NCBI GenBank assembly: GCA_947630015.1
Contig: CANRFY010000001.1
Location: forward strand, 73,894 to 137,893
Reading direction: 5' to 3'
Source: an uncultured Clostridia bacterium
GTDB lineage: Bacteria; Bacillota; Clostridia; Oscillospirales; CAG-272
Length of the DNA: 64,000 nt
The notes under the pieces were generated by a model, which saw only the letters and a list, made by a program, of their open reading frames with translations, was not told the DNA's origin and searched no databases. The translations under genes and the position numbers were made by a program. Of this stretch, positions 35,698-44,471 are shown piece by piece; position 1 is the stretch's first letter; every line of letters starts with the position of its first letter.

Positions 35698-35913
35698 ATG
35701 AACGACACAAAAAACAATATAACGATAACAACGCGCGACCGCCTTTTGCGCGCGTGGGAAAATTCGACCGAGCTGACGCGCGATTTTGAATTGTATTCGC
35801 GGCAGATCGACGACGAACGGGTCGCCGTCACGTTCGCGAATTTTGCCGTCGACGAGGGACTGCACGCATCAAAGCTGCTTGCGCTTCTGCGCGAATACGA
35901 AACGACGCTGTGA
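35698..35913 (+). CDS. small helical, ferritin-like protein
   Basis: 71 residues: two predicted amphipathic helices (about 12-38 and 41-68). VDEGLHASKLLALL contains an E-x-x-H typical of a ferritin-like metal helix, but only half of a four-helix bundle is encoded, so a dimer would be needed. GGAGG lies 8 bases before the ATG and a terminator follows the stop, so it looks like a real gene. Function unknown; adjacency to the CotF-like gene, with which it shares the helical theme, suggests a spore or stress role. Confidence 0.75.
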   Translation: MNDTKNNITITTRDRLLRAWENSTELTRDFELYSRQIDDERVAVTFANFAVDEGLHASKLLALLREYETTL

Positions 35914-35935
35914 CGGCGGTCGTGATCGCGATTTA

Positions 35936-35963
35936 AAAAGGGAGGCAGCGCCTCCCTTTTTCG
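35936..35963. terminator. bidirectional terminator
   Basis: AAAAAGGGAGGC, AGC, GCCTCCCTTTTT between the convergent mini-ferritin-like gene and radA; T-runs on both strands. Confidence 0.9.
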
Positions 35964-36002
35964 TTTATATTCCGTCTTTGCAAAAAAGCAGTACCGGCGG
36001 CA

Positions 36003-37391
36003 TTATTCATCCTTTTTGGGGAACAGCGGCAAAAGCTCGTATATGCCGCGGATCGGCTTTACCTCGATGCCGTCGGGCAGCGACGCGATATCGGTGCCGC
36101 GCTTCGGTATGATGATGCTCGAAAATCCGAGCCGCGCCGCTTCCCTGACGCGCGAATTCAGATTCGTGATCCCGCGCACCTCGCCAGCGAGTCCAAGCTC
36201 GCCGACGACGACGAGATCGTATGGAACGGGTATATCGCGCAGAGCCGAGATGAGCGCCGCCGCGACCGCAAGATCGCAGGCCGGTTCGTCGAGGCGAAGT
36301 CCTCCGACGACGTTCAAATATACGTCGTAATCGGAAAATTTCAAGCCGAGGCGCTTTTCAAGCACCGCGATCAAAAGATAGAGCCGCGAATAATCGAATC
36401 CGTCCGCCGTGCGCTTCGGCGACGGGAACGACGTCTTGACGGTCAATGCCTGTATCTCCGCGATTATGGGGCGCGTTCCCTCCATGCAGCAGACGGTGCA
36501 GCTCCCCGAAACGCCCTTCGGGCGTCCCGACAGAAGCATCGCGGACGGATTCTCGACTTCCTCGAGGCCGTGATCCGTCATCTCGAATACGCCGATCTCG
36601 TTCGTGGCTCCGTAGCGGTTTTTGACGGCGCGGATTATGCGGAAATTCTGATTCCGCTCGCCCTCGAAATACAGCACGGCGTCGACCATATGCTCAAGCA
36701 CCTTCGGTCCCGCGATACCGCCCTCCTTATTGACGTGGCCGACGAGGATCACCGATATGCCGTAATTCTTCGCGAGCGCGCCGAGCGCCTGCGCGCTGTC
36801 GCGCACTTGCGATACGCTGCCCTGCGACGACGGCGTCGTCGGGCAGTATAAGGTCTGTATCGAATCGGCGACGACGACGTCGGGCTTGAGCCGTTCGCAT
36901 TCGGAAAGGATCCTGTCCATATCGGTCTCGGTGAATATGTACAGCTCGTCCGATTTGACCTTTAGACGCTTCGCGCGCAGTCTGAGCTGCGCGGACGATT
37001 CCTCGCCCGATACGTATAAGACGCGGCGCGTCTTTGACAAAACGCCGCATATCTGCAACAGCAGCGTCGATTTGCCGATCCCGGGTTCGCCCGACAAAAG
37101 CACGACCGATCCGAGTACGAGTCCGCCGCCGAGAACGCGGTCAAGCTCCGCATAGCCGGTGCCGGAGCGGACGCTGTCCTCCGTAGGCGCGTCGTCGATG
37201 CGCATCGCGGCCTCGCTTCTGACGGCGCCGCGCCGCCGCGCCGCAGACGCGGAACCCGTTTTCTCCGGCGCAGGTTCTTCGTATTTTTCCTCTACGAACG
37301 AGCCGAACGCCCCGCACTGCGGACATCTGCCGAGCGGCTTAGGATATTGATAGTCGCATTTGGTGCAGACATAGACTGATTTTGACTTCAT
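36003..37391 (-). CDS. radA: DNA repair protein RadA
   Basis: RecA-like branch-migration ATPase. 462 residues: N-terminal C4 zinc finger (C9, C12, C23, C26), Walker A GEPGIGKST (100-108), the RadA-specific KNRYG motif (about 256) and a C-terminal Lon-protease-like domain (ALTVKTSFPSPKRTADGFD onward). Length and order are standard. It has no immediate operon partner; cwlD lies about 100 bp upstream on the same strand. Confidence 0.97.
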   Translation of the reverse strand: MKSKSVYVCTKCDYQYPKPLGRCPQCGAFGSFVEEKYEEPAPEKTGSASAARRRGAVRSEAAMRIDDAPTEDSVRSGTGYAELDRVLGGGLVLGSVVLLSGEPGIGKSTLLLQICGVLSKTRRVLYVSGEESSAQLRLRAKRLKVKSDELYIFTETDMDRILSECERLKPDVVVADSIQTLYCPTTPSSQGSVSQVRDSAQALGALAKNYGISVILVGHVNKEGGIAGPKVLEHMVDAVLYFEGERNQNFRIIRAVKNRYGATNEIGVFEMTDHGLEEVENPSAMLLSGRPKGVSGSCTVCCMEGTRPIIAEIQALTVKTSFPSPKRTADGFDYSRLYLLIAVLEKRLGLKFSDYDVYLNVVGGLRLDEPACDLAVAAALISALRDIPVPYDLVVVGELGLAGEVRGITNLNSRVREAARLGFSSIIIPKRGTDIASLPDGIEVKPIRGIYELLPLFPKKDE

Positions 37392-37494
37392 GATTTTATT
37401 TTATCTCGGGCAAACGCCCCGAGCCTCCGTTTTTTATGTCATAAACAATATACCACACGCCGGCCGTAAATACAACCCCGACGGCGAAAGCAGT

Positions 37495-38244
37495 TCATTC
37501 CCCGCCCGTGCGCTCCGCGCACAAAAATTCCATTATCGCCTCGGACATGACGAGCGCGAGGCGCTTTTTGTATTCGGCGTCGGAAAGCAGCGTCCGTTCG
37601 TTCTCGTTTGACAAAAATCCGCATTCGACGAGTATCGCGGGCGTATGAAGTCTGTCGAGCAGATATATCCCGCCGCCGGCGCGCTTCGTCTCCCTGTCGT
37701 TGTCGGGCTGAACGTATTTTTTTACCGTCGACTGCAACAGATCGGCGAGCCGCTTTGAATCGGGATCGTTGGGCGAATACCACACCTGAAGCCCCGAATA
37801 TTTCGCCGACGCGAAATAATTCATATGTATGCTGACGAATACGGCGTTTTCATGCTCCTCGGCGATACGAAGTCTGTTGCGCAGATCGTAGACCTTTTTC
37901 CTGCCCGTATAATCGGACAGATCGCCGTATGCGTCGTAGAGCAGTCTGTCGTCGGTGCGTGTCATCGCGCACCTGACGCCGGCCGAGGACAGTATATCGC
38001 GCATTATCATGGCGACCTCGAGATTCAAATCCTTTTCAACCAATCCGCCGCCCGACGTACCGCCGTCCTCGCCGCCGTGTCCTGCGTCGATCACGACAAG
38101 CACGCCGCCGTCCGCAGACGCGTCCGTCGACCGTCTCTGCCCGATCGTGAACGCGGCGCGTCCGAGCGCTATGCACAGTATCGCCGCCGCTGCCGCTATC
38201 GCCGTATATTTTACCGCCGCCAAAACCGCGCCGCCGTTTTTCAT
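37495..38244 (-). CDS. cwlD: spore cortex N-acetylmuramoyl-L-alanine amidase CwlD
   Basis: Removes peptides from spore peptidoglycan so that muramic-delta-lactam can form. 249 residues from 38244 (MKNGGAVLAAVKYTA), a start I prefer because the in-frame ATG at 38277 lacks any ribosome binding site; the chosen site is also weak. An N-terminal membrane segment (about 8-31) precedes an amidase_3 domain: IDAGHGGEDGG, VEKDLNLEVA, VFVSIHMN, and VECGFLSN with the catalytic glutamate. Together with the CotF-like gene it supports sporulation capacity. 22 bp upstream is the THUMP methyltransferase. Confidence 0.88.
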   Translation of the reverse strand: MKNGGAVLAAVKYTAIAAAAAILCIALGRAAFTIGQRRSTDASADGGVLVVIDAGHGGEDGGTSGGGLVEKDLNLEVAMIMRDILSSAGVRCAMTRTDDRLLYDAYGDLSDYTGRKKVYDLRNRLRIAEEHENAVFVSIHMNYFASAKYSGLQVWYSPNDPDSKRLADLLQSTVKKYVQPDNDRETKRAGGGIYLLDRLHTPAILVECGFLSNENERTLLSDAEYKKRLALVMSEAIMEFLCAERTGGE

Positions 38245-38299
38245 ATCGCACCGCCCATAATTTTCGCTTTTTTGCATTTATATGCGCGGCCGCGTCCGT

Positions 38300-39436
38300 T
38301 TATGAAATCGACGATTTTGCCTTCGGCTTATAATACTCGTAATACCGGCACGGTATCATGCCGTTATAAAGCTTTTTTACCTTGTCGGCGCGCGCGCCGT
38401 AAAGACGCTCGAAATCCTCGTGCGACGATAGGATGTATATCTGCCAGCTGCCGAGCGTGCGGAAATGCTTCCCCATTCGACGGTATAAATCCTCAGCGTC
38501 GGCCTTCGTCATCATGCGCTCGCCGTAAGGCGGATTGCATACAACCGTTCCGCGCCGTCCGCCCGATTCGATCGTCAGCGCGTCCTGTCTGAACGCGCGC
38601 ACGACGTCGTCGACGCCGGCGCGCCTTGCGTTTTCGCGCGTCAGCTCTACGCATCTTTGATCGATATCCGAGGCGAACGCCTCAAAATCTGTCTTTTTAA
38701 CGAGGCTGCGCGCTTCTTCTCTCGCGCGCGTCCATACGGCGCGGTCAAGATACAAAAACCTCTCCGCCGCGAATCGTCTGCCGACGCCCGGCGCTATATT
38801 CTTCATTCTCATCGCGGCCTCGATCGCGATCGTGCCGGAACCGCACATCGGGTCCCAGAACAGCACATCCTCCCGCGGACGCGCGATCGCCGCCAGCTCC
38901 GCCGCAAGCGTTTCGCGAAGCGGCGCGTCGTTGGATTCCGGTCTGTATCCGCGCTTGTGAAGCGGCGAGCCTGTCGTATCGATCATAAGCGCGGCGCGAT
39001 TTTTGAATATGAAAAATTCGATCTGACACCTGACTCCCGTCTCGGGCAGCAGGGATACGCGGTGCGCCGACATCAGTCTGTCGGCGACGGCCTTATTTAT
39101 GATGCGCTGGCAGTCGGGGATCGAGTAAAGCGCGCTTTTGACGCTGTGTCCCTTGACGGGAAACATATCGTTTTTCGCTATATAGCGCTCCCACGGGAGC
39201 GCTTTCGTCCCCTCGAACAGCTCGTCGAACGTTGCAGCGTCAAAGCTTCCGACCTCGATCAGCACGCGCTCCGCAAAGCGCGTGTTTATATTGACGCGCG
39301 CGACGTCGTCCCCGCTCCCCGTGAAATATACGCGTCCGTCGATAGTTTCGCGCCGTCTGCATCCGAGCGCGTCAAGCTCCTCGCCGAGCGAATGTTCAAG
39401 TCCGAACAGGCACGTCGCCACAAGATCGTATGTCAT
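38300..39436 (-). CDS. THUMP-domain class I SAM-dependent RNA methyltransferase
   Basis: 378 residues, RlmK/RlmL-N-terminal (YpsC) type. An N-terminal ferredoxin-like/THUMP region (about 1-160) precedes the Rossmann methyltransferase with DPMCGSGTIAIEA (SAM-binding loop) and VCNPPYGERM, the NPPY motif of N2-guanine methylation. In E. coli RlmL makes m2G2445 in 23S rRNA; the exact target here is inferred. It probably shares a transcript with cwlD. Confidence 0.92.
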   Translation of the reverse strand: MTYDLVATCLFGLEHSLGEELDALGCRRRETIDGRVYFTGSGDDVARVNINTRFAERVLIEVGSFDAATFDELFEGTKALPWERYIAKNDMFPVKGHSVKSALYSIPDCQRIINKAVADRLMSAHRVSLLPETGVRCQIEFFIFKNRAALMIDTTGSPLHKRGYRPESNDAPLRETLAAELAAIARPREDVLFWDPMCGSGTIAIEAAMRMKNIAPGVGRRFAAERFLYLDRAVWTRAREEARSLVKKTDFEAFASDIDQRCVELTRENARRAGVDDVVRAFRQDALTIESGGRRGTVVCNPPYGERMMTKADAEDLYRRMGKHFRTLGSWQIYILSSHEDFERLYGARADKVKKLYNGMIPCRYYEYYKPKAKSSIS

Positions 39437-39520
39437 AATTTACACTCCGACTGCTATAATCTTTCATAAATTCCAATAGCTGGCGAATTTCGCGAAAAAC
39501 TACAGAATTCATTTTCATCA

Positions 39521-39550
39521 AAACAATAGGTGCGGGGGGTTCCCGCACCG
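39521..39550 (-). terminator. terminator of the DUF4830-type gene
   Basis: GGTGCGGG, loop, CCCGCACC (39529-39549) followed on the minus strand by TATTGTTTT. Between the DUF4830 gene and the THUMP methyltransferase promoter region. Confidence 0.65.
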
Positions 39551-39633
39551 TTATTATAATACAGTTTTAACAAAAATTCAACCGAGTGCAAATACGATGT
39601 TGATTTTTTTCTTTTTATACACTATAATATTGC

Positions 39634-40179
39634 TCAGTGCTGATTCCCGCCCGTGCCTGTAAGGCCGCAAATGAAGCCGTTTACGTCGGATGAGCATATA
39701 TCCGCCGCGACGACGCGGTTCTTATAGACGAGCAGATTACAGTACACGGTTCCGTTATAATCCGGATAATTTGTGATCCTGTACGTATAGCGCGTCATGT
39801 CGCGGTTGCGGTACTTGGACAGATCGAGTCCCTGCGCGCGCTGGATCTCGTTGTAGCTCTCCATCACGCGGTCGAACTCGGCTGGGATCGTAACGCTCGC
39901 CTCCTCTATCGGCGTAGGCTCGACCTCCCAGCCGTATTTCGCGATCAGCGCTATGCGGTCCTCGTTCGTTTTGATCTTTTCAAAGCTTACGTTTCGCGCC
40001 GTCGGCACGACGGCCTCCGACGCATTGACTGACGGGGACGGCAGCCCGCCGTCAGGCTCGATCAGCTTTGTTTCGCCGCCGCTCGGGATAAAAGCGAATA
40101 AAAGCGCGAGCGTTACGATCGCAACTCCTATTATCCCGAATAATTTTACGGTATTTCCGTGTACTGCGCAAATGAACAT
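39634..40179 (-). CDS. membrane-anchored DUF4830-like protein
   Basis: 181 residues. One N-terminal membrane segment (about 13-31, GIIGVAIVTLALLFAFIP) anchors an external region with a proline/serine linker and a C-terminal domain starting near RIALIAKYGWEVEPTPIEEA. From memory this resembles DUF4830 proteins of gut Clostridia, which have no known function. AGAGGAG lies 8 bases before the ATG. It is divergent from the glycerol-1-phosphate dehydrogenase gene. Confidence 0.8.
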   Translation of the reverse strand: MFICAVHGNTVKLFGIIGVAIVTLALLFAFIPSGGETKLIEPDGGLPSPSVNASEAVVPTARNVSFEKIKTNEDRIALIAKYGWEVEPTPIEEASVTIPAEFDRVMESYNEIQRAQGLDLSKYRNRDMTRYTYRITNYPDYNGTVYCNLLVYKNRVVAADICSSDVNGFICGLTGTGGNQH

Positions 40180-40287
40180 ACAAAATTCTCCTCTCGGATA
40201 CCTGATTTTGTTATATCTGTATGACGCGTCCGCGCGCTTTATGCAGATTTTTCAGAATCGGGCGCACGACGGTGAAAGGAGTCCATC

Positions 40288-41556
40288 ATGCTGAAAAGAG
40301 CGATCGCAATCGCCGAGCGATGTCCGTGCGGCCGCAAGCATCCGCTTTCGACGTCCGTAATCGAATGCCGCGACGGCGCGACCGAGCTTTTGATCCGCTA
40401 CATAAGCGGCCGATACGATCCCGCGCGCGCGCTCGTTGTCTGCGACGAGAATACCGCGCAATACGCGGAGCGGATCGCATCGCCTCTCGGATGCCGTATG
40501 TTCACGCTCTCCGGTTCTGCTCACGCAAACGAGATCTATACGGGTATATTGTCGGATCACATCAAAAATACGGACATCCCGTCCGTCATGATCGCGTGCG
40601 GATCGGGATCGATCCACGATATCACGCGCTTTTGCGCGCATGAGAACAGCGTTTCGTTCGTATCGTATCCGACTGCGGCAAGCGTCGACGGATTCGTATC
40701 CGGCGTAGCCGCCATGACGATGCACGGTCAAAAATTGACGTATCCGTCGACGTCGCCCGAGGCGCTGTTCGCGGAGCCGTCCGTTTTCTGCGGCGCGCCC
40801 GAAAGGCTCACTGCCTCCGGCGTCGGCGACATGATCGGCAAGATCACGGCGCTCTTTGACTGGCGCGTATCGAATATTTTGACGGGCGAGGAGCTTTGCC
40901 CCGAGATATACGATCTGATGAAAAGCGCGCTTTCGTCCGTGATCGATGCATCGCGATCTATGCCGAAGGATCGCCTCGCGATCCCCGTTATGGAAGGGCT
41001 TATCCTGTCGGGACTCGCGATGCAGCTGTCGGGAAATTCGCGTCCCGCGTCGGGATCGGAGCATCATATGTCGCATTTCTGGGAAATGCACGTCGCAAAC
41101 GCGCCGACCGACGCGCTTCACGGCGAAAAAGTGGGCGTCGGCACCGTTCTTATGCTTTCGCATATAAAGGCAACCGCCGATATTGTATCGCAAGAGATCG
41201 ATTTTGACATCGGCCGAATTTTCAGCCGCGACGTCGTTTTCCCCGTTTACGGCACGCTTACGGACGGTATAATCGGTGAAAACATTCCGAACGGCATCAC
41301 GTCTTCTGCACTTGCCAAATTAGGCAAACGTTCACTATCGTCAAACGCCGAAAAGCTTCGATCCATGATATCGTCGCTGCCTGACGCCGGCTTTGTAAAA
41401 GACGCGATCGAGCGCGTCGGCGCTCCCGTAACGCTCCCCATGCTGTCTTTACCTGACGGCGAGGAGTTCGTCTCCACATCTTTGTACTATTCCCCGTATG
41501 TCAGAAACAGGCTGACATTTGCAAAAATAATATCCGCATTTCGTTTTGAGAGGTAA
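40288..41556 (+). CDS. sn-glycerol-1-phosphate dehydrogenase, AraM/EgsA type
   Basis: 422 residues of the iron/zinc alcohol-dehydrogenase fold. NAD-binding region IACGSGSIHDITRF, substrate/metal region TAASVDGFVSG and GVGDMIGK with the metal aspartate, GSEHHMSHFWE and LHGEKVGVGT with the two metal histidines. It reduces dihydroxyacetone phosphate to glycerol-1-phosphate. In Bacillus, AraM feeds heptaprenylglyceryl-phosphate lipid synthesis; no prenyltransferase is adjacent here. GAAAGGAG precedes the ATG. The winged-helix gene follows 2 bp later. Confidence 0.9.
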   Translation: MLKRAIAIAERCPCGRKHPLSTSVIECRDGATELLIRYISGRYDPARALVVCDENTAQYAERIASPLGCRMFTLSGSAHANEIYTGILSDHIKNTDIPSVMIACGSGSIHDITRFCAHENSVSFVSYPTAASVDGFVSGVAAMTMHGQKLTYPSTSPEALFAEPSVFCGAPERLTASGVGDMIGKITALFDWRVSNILTGEELCPEIYDLMKSALSSVIDASRSMPKDRLAIPVMEGLILSGLAMQLSGNSRPASGSEHHMSHFWEMHVANAPTDALHGEKVGVGTVLMLSHIKATADIVSQEIDFDIGRIFSRDVVFPVYGTLTDGIIGENIPNGITSSALAKLGKRSLSSNAEKLRSMISSLPDAGFVKDAIERVGAPVTLPMLSLPDGEEFVSTSLYYSPYVRNRLTFAKIISAFRFER

Positions 41557-41558
41557 CC

Positions 41559-42203
41559 ATGATCAAATTCAACCGCCATTATCCGCGCGTAATATTCACA
41601 TCCGAAAGCAGTTATGACATCGATTCGTTGAGGTCGGAGCTTTCGATGTGCGGCATATATATAACGGTCGTACCGCTGACGGAGGCAGCCGCCGCCGTCG
41701 ATTCGGCCGAAATAATGTTCATCTATTCCCCCGAATATTCAAGCAGAGCAAAGGCTCTCGTCGAATCATTACCTAAAAAAGAGACGCTCGCCGTCGTTTT
41801 CGCCGGCTCCGCCGACGATATCGATCCCGAATGCGGCGCGCTCGTAATCCCCGCCGACAACGGAAGCATCTGCGCCACGCTTTGCGACATCTTCAAAGAA
41901 ACGTTCAAGCTCGATCCGCTTCACGCCGAGGATGAGGAGATCATCTGCGAGCTTACGAAGCCGACGCAGGTCTATTACAACGGCACTAAGATTTCCCTTT
42001 CAAAAAGCGAAACGAAGATCGTTCATTTCCTGCTCTCGCTCGAACCGCGCACGCTCGTTTCAAAGGAAGTCATCGGCGAATATCTTTCGCTTGCGCCCGG
42101 CGCGGTTCCCGTTCACATCCACAATATCAACGAAAAATCGATGCAGGCTTATCACGACAAGCTCGTCTTCTCCAGAAGCAGCCGAGGCTATTTCGTATAT
42201 TGA
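41559..42203 (+). CDS. pseudo-receiver plus winged-helix DNA-binding protein
   Basis: 214 residues. The N-terminal ~110 have an alternating strand/helix pattern (RVIFTSESSYD, YITVVPLTEA, IMFIYSP, TLAVVFAGS) like a response-regulator receiver, but I see no phosphorylatable acid cluster. The C-terminal ~90 (VYYNGTKISLSKSETKIVHF, LVSKEVIGEYL, SRSSRGYFVY) look like an OmpR-type winged helix with its terminal hairpin. It is cotranscribed with the glycerol-1-phosphate dehydrogenase and followed by a terminator. Role unknown; a phosphorylation-independent regulator of the neighbouring enzyme is possible. Confidence 0.72.
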   Translation: MIKFNRHYPRVIFTSESSYDIDSLRSELSMCGIYITVVPLTEAAAAVDSAEIMFIYSPEYSSRAKALVESLPKKETLAVVFAGSADDIDPECGALVIPADNGSICATLCDIFKETFKLDPLHAEDEEIICELTKPTQVYYNGTKISLSKSETKIVHFLLSLEPRTLVSKEVIGEYLSLAPGAVPVHIHNINEKSMQAYHDKLVFSRSSRGYFVY

Positions 42204-42210
42204 CCGCACA

Positions 42211-42246
42211 AAAAGCGCCGCCCGAGAGCGGCGCTTTTCTTTTATT
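42211..42246 (+). terminator. terminator of the glycerol-1-phosphate dehydrogenase operon
   Basis: AAAAGCGCCGC, six-base loop, GCGGCGCTTTT followed by CTTTTATTTTT. Confidence 0.92.
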
Positions 42247-42297
42247 TTTATGCCGAACACGGCGATTGACGAATTCTACATCTGCATAATATTGCGA

Positions 42298-43722
42298 TTA
42301 TATGCGGCTGCATAACAGCTTGACTGCGTTATAGACGAGCGCCAGCGAGTCAAGATCGAGCGCTTCGCGCGTCGTATGCTCCGCCAGTGTGCGCGCCCCT
42401 GTGGCGATGATATCCATGTCGGGTACGGCGCGCTTTATAATGCCGCATTCGAGGCCGGCGTGGATGCCCGTCACCTCGATATCGCGGCCCGTCAGCTCGC
42501 GATATACGGCGGCGTAACCGTCGCGCATCGCGGAATCCGGCGCATATTCCCATCCGCTGTATCTCGATCCCGTTTCGGCGTCAAAGCCGTATTTCTCCGC
42601 AAGCGCCGCCAGCGTCGACTTCATTTTGTCGAGCCGTTCGTCGACGGACGAACGCGCCGACAGATGAAGCGTGAACGCGCCGTCCGGATCAAGCTCGATT
42701 ATCGCGTAATTCTGCGACGTCTCGACCATGTCGATGCCGTCGCACATCGAGATCACGCCGAGCGGCAGCTCGCCCGTCAAATTTTGCAGTCGATCCGTGA
42801 ACTCCGCGACAGGCGCTTCCCCGTCGTAATCGACGACGTTGATATTCACCGTCATGCCCGCGTCCTCGTCGCTGAGCGTAGATTTGATCGATTCCGCCTC
42901 TGCGCGCATTACTGCCGCAGCATTCAAGACGTCGTCCGCCGTGACCGTCATCGCGCATCTTGAAGGGATGGCGTTATCCTTGCTCCCGCCCGCGAGCTTT
43001 ACTATGCGCGCGTCCGCTGCCTTTGCGAGGCGCAGCGCGCACAAATTCGCGTTCGCGCGTCCGAGATGGATATCTGCGCCCGAATGGCCGCCGGCGAGTC
43101 CGTCGACCTCGACCGTGATCGCTTTGCCCGAATACGGCTCTGTCTTTGCGCGGCACGACAGCTTTGTCCTCATTCCGCCCGCGCACGAGACGATCACGAT
43201 CTCGCCGCCCGTATCGAGATTTATCATGCGGCGCGAATGCAGGCGCGAATAATCAAACGACGACGCGCCCGTCAGTCCCGTCTCCTCCTCCGTCGTAAAC
43301 AAACATTCGATCTCCGGCATACAGCCGCCGTTTTCGTCGAGCAGCGCCAGCATTATCGCGACGGCGACGCCGTCGTCTGCGCCGAGCGTCGTTCCGTTCG
43401 CCGTCAGCATATTGCCGTCAAGGCGCAGTTCGAGTCCGTCGCGCGTAAAATCGATATCGTTCCACGACTCGGCCTCGCACACCATATCGATATGCCCCTG
43501 TATCAGAATCGGCTCGCGGCCCTCGCAGCCTATGTCGGCACGCCTGCGCAAAAGCACGTTGTCGTTTCCGTCGCGGTATGCGTAGATTCCGCGCTCGCGC
43601 GCGAAATTGACGATGTAATCGGCGAGCGCCGATTCGTTCCCCGAGCCGTGCGGTATCGAGCAGATATCCTCGAAAAAGCGGAACAGTCCCGCCGGCTCGC
43701 GCCCGTTTATGATGTAATTCAT
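42298..43722 (-). CDS. pepD: aminoacyl-histidine dipeptidase (PepD, M20 family)
   Basis: Dizinc dipeptidase that hydrolyses Xaa-His and other dipeptides. 474 residues, standard length. Metal ligands are visible in GHIDMVCE (H77, with D79), GADDG (114-118) and TTEEETG (catalytic glutamates 145/146), with the C-terminal GIHAGLECG and histidine of AEHTT. GGGAGGG precedes the ATG. It has a near-consensus promoter and is divergent from the structured repeat array. Confidence 0.95.
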   Translation of the reverse strand: MNYIINGREPAGLFRFFEDICSIPHGSGNESALADYIVNFARERGIYAYRDGNDNVLLRRRADIGCEGREPILIQGHIDMVCEAESWNDIDFTRDGLELRLDGNMLTANGTTLGADDGVAVAIMLALLDENGGCMPEIECLFTTEEETGLTGASSFDYSRLHSRRMINLDTGGEIVIVSCAGGMRTKLSCRAKTEPYSGKAITVEVDGLAGGHSGADIHLGRANANLCALRLAKAADARIVKLAGGSKDNAIPSRCAMTVTADDVLNAAAVMRAEAESIKSTLSDEDAGMTVNINVVDYDGEAPVAEFTDRLQNLTGELPLGVISMCDGIDMVETSQNYAIIELDPDGAFTLHLSARSSVDERLDKMKSTLAALAEKYGFDAETGSRYSGWEYAPDSAMRDGYAAVYRELTGRDIEVTGIHAGLECGIIKRAVPDMDIIATGARTLAEHTTREALDLDSLALVYNAVKLLCSRI

Positions 43723-43753
43723 ATGTAATCCCTCCCGTTTCTGCTATGCTGTA

Positions 43754-43782
43754 ATTATACACCGAAAAAGCGGCGATATCAA
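43754..43782 (-). promoter_or_regulatory. pepD promoter
   Basis: Minus-strand TTGATA (43777-43782), 17-bp spacer, TATAAT (43754-43759), about 30 bp before the pepD start. Confidence 0.82.
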
Positions 43783-43856
43783 GTATAATTGACGATCCGG
43801 CGGCCGGCCGCGTTTTCGGATGAGAATTATATTTGTTAAAAAGCGTGTTATTTATA

Positions 43857-43885
43857 GTGACAAACCGTTTTGTTTGTGTTATAAT
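43857..43885 (+). promoter_or_regulatory. promoter facing the 137-bp repeat array
   Basis: GTGACA (43857-43862), 17-bp spacer, TATAAT (43880-43885). The predicted transcript start is at about 43891, within the first bases of repeat unit 1. Units 2 and 3 have no matching -35/-10 pair in front, so only the first is driven. Confidence 0.75.
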
Positions 43886-43888
43886 AAG

Positions 43889-44299
43889 CACTGTGGATGT
43901 CAATGTCGCCGCTATGCGGCGACGACAGTTTAAGGTAGTGCTTATTGAAACATAAATTTCATTTTGTTATATGTCGTCCTACGGACGACGAAAAAATAAG
44001 GTGGAAATTTCTGTTTTAATAAATGCACTGCGGATGTCAATGCCGCCGCGAAGCGGCGGCGACAGATTAAGGTAGTGTCTATTGAAACATAAATTTCAAT
44101 TATTTGTATGTCGCCCTTCGGGCGACGATGAAATAAGGTGGAAATTTCTGTTTTAATAAATGCACTGTGGATGTCAATGTCGCCGCTATGCGGCGACGAC
44201 AGTTTAAGGTAGTGCTTATTGAAACATAAATTTCATTTTGTTATATGTCGTCCTACGGACGACGAGAAAATAAGGTAGAAATTTCTGTTTTAATAAATG
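43889..44299 (+). repeat. three tandem 137-bp units with conserved hairpins (candidate structured RNA)
   Basis: Units 43889-44025, 44026-44162 and 44163-44299 have identical length. Each starts CACTG and ends TTTTAATAAATG. Each has a first hairpin GTCGCCGC/GCGGCGAC and a second GTCGTCC/GGACGAC; the second is nested in a long stem, TTATTGAAACATAAATTTC pairing with GAAATTTCTGTTTTAATAA. In unit 2 both GC hairpins change on both arms (to GCCGCCGC/GCGGCGGC and GTCGCCC/GGGCGAC), keeping pairing. Units 1 and 3 differ at only two positions. No open frame is maintained. It lies between pepD and ispD. Confidence 0.92.
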
Positions 44300-44471
44300 C
44301 ATGATGTCAATATCGCATTGCGGACAACGGTTAATATACACAGTGATGTCAACGTGCCGTGGAGCGGCGATGACGAGGTCTGGTGTAATATCAACGGCGC
44401 ATTGGCGTGGAAAATCAGGTTGAATTTATGCATCGACGGGTGACGATCGGATGCAGGAGGCGCGCGGGTTT
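44300..44471 (+). other. decayed repeat remnants upstream of ispD
   Basis: The sequence following unit 3 twice echoes the unit start: GATGTCAATATCGC near 44302 and GATGTCAACGTGCC near 44343, each followed by a partial hairpin. These look like degenerate fourth and fifth copies. No gene is seen; the last bases carry the ispD ribosome binding site AGGAGG (44455-44460). Confidence 0.6.

Noticed and set aside
43889..44299. A CRISPR array.
   Set aside because: Units are whole repeats of 137 bp with no variable spacers; there are no cas genes nearby.
44451..44471. ispD starting at the ATG at 44451.
   Set aside because: The AGGAGG used for initiation lies after this ATG, so the start at 44472 is preferred.
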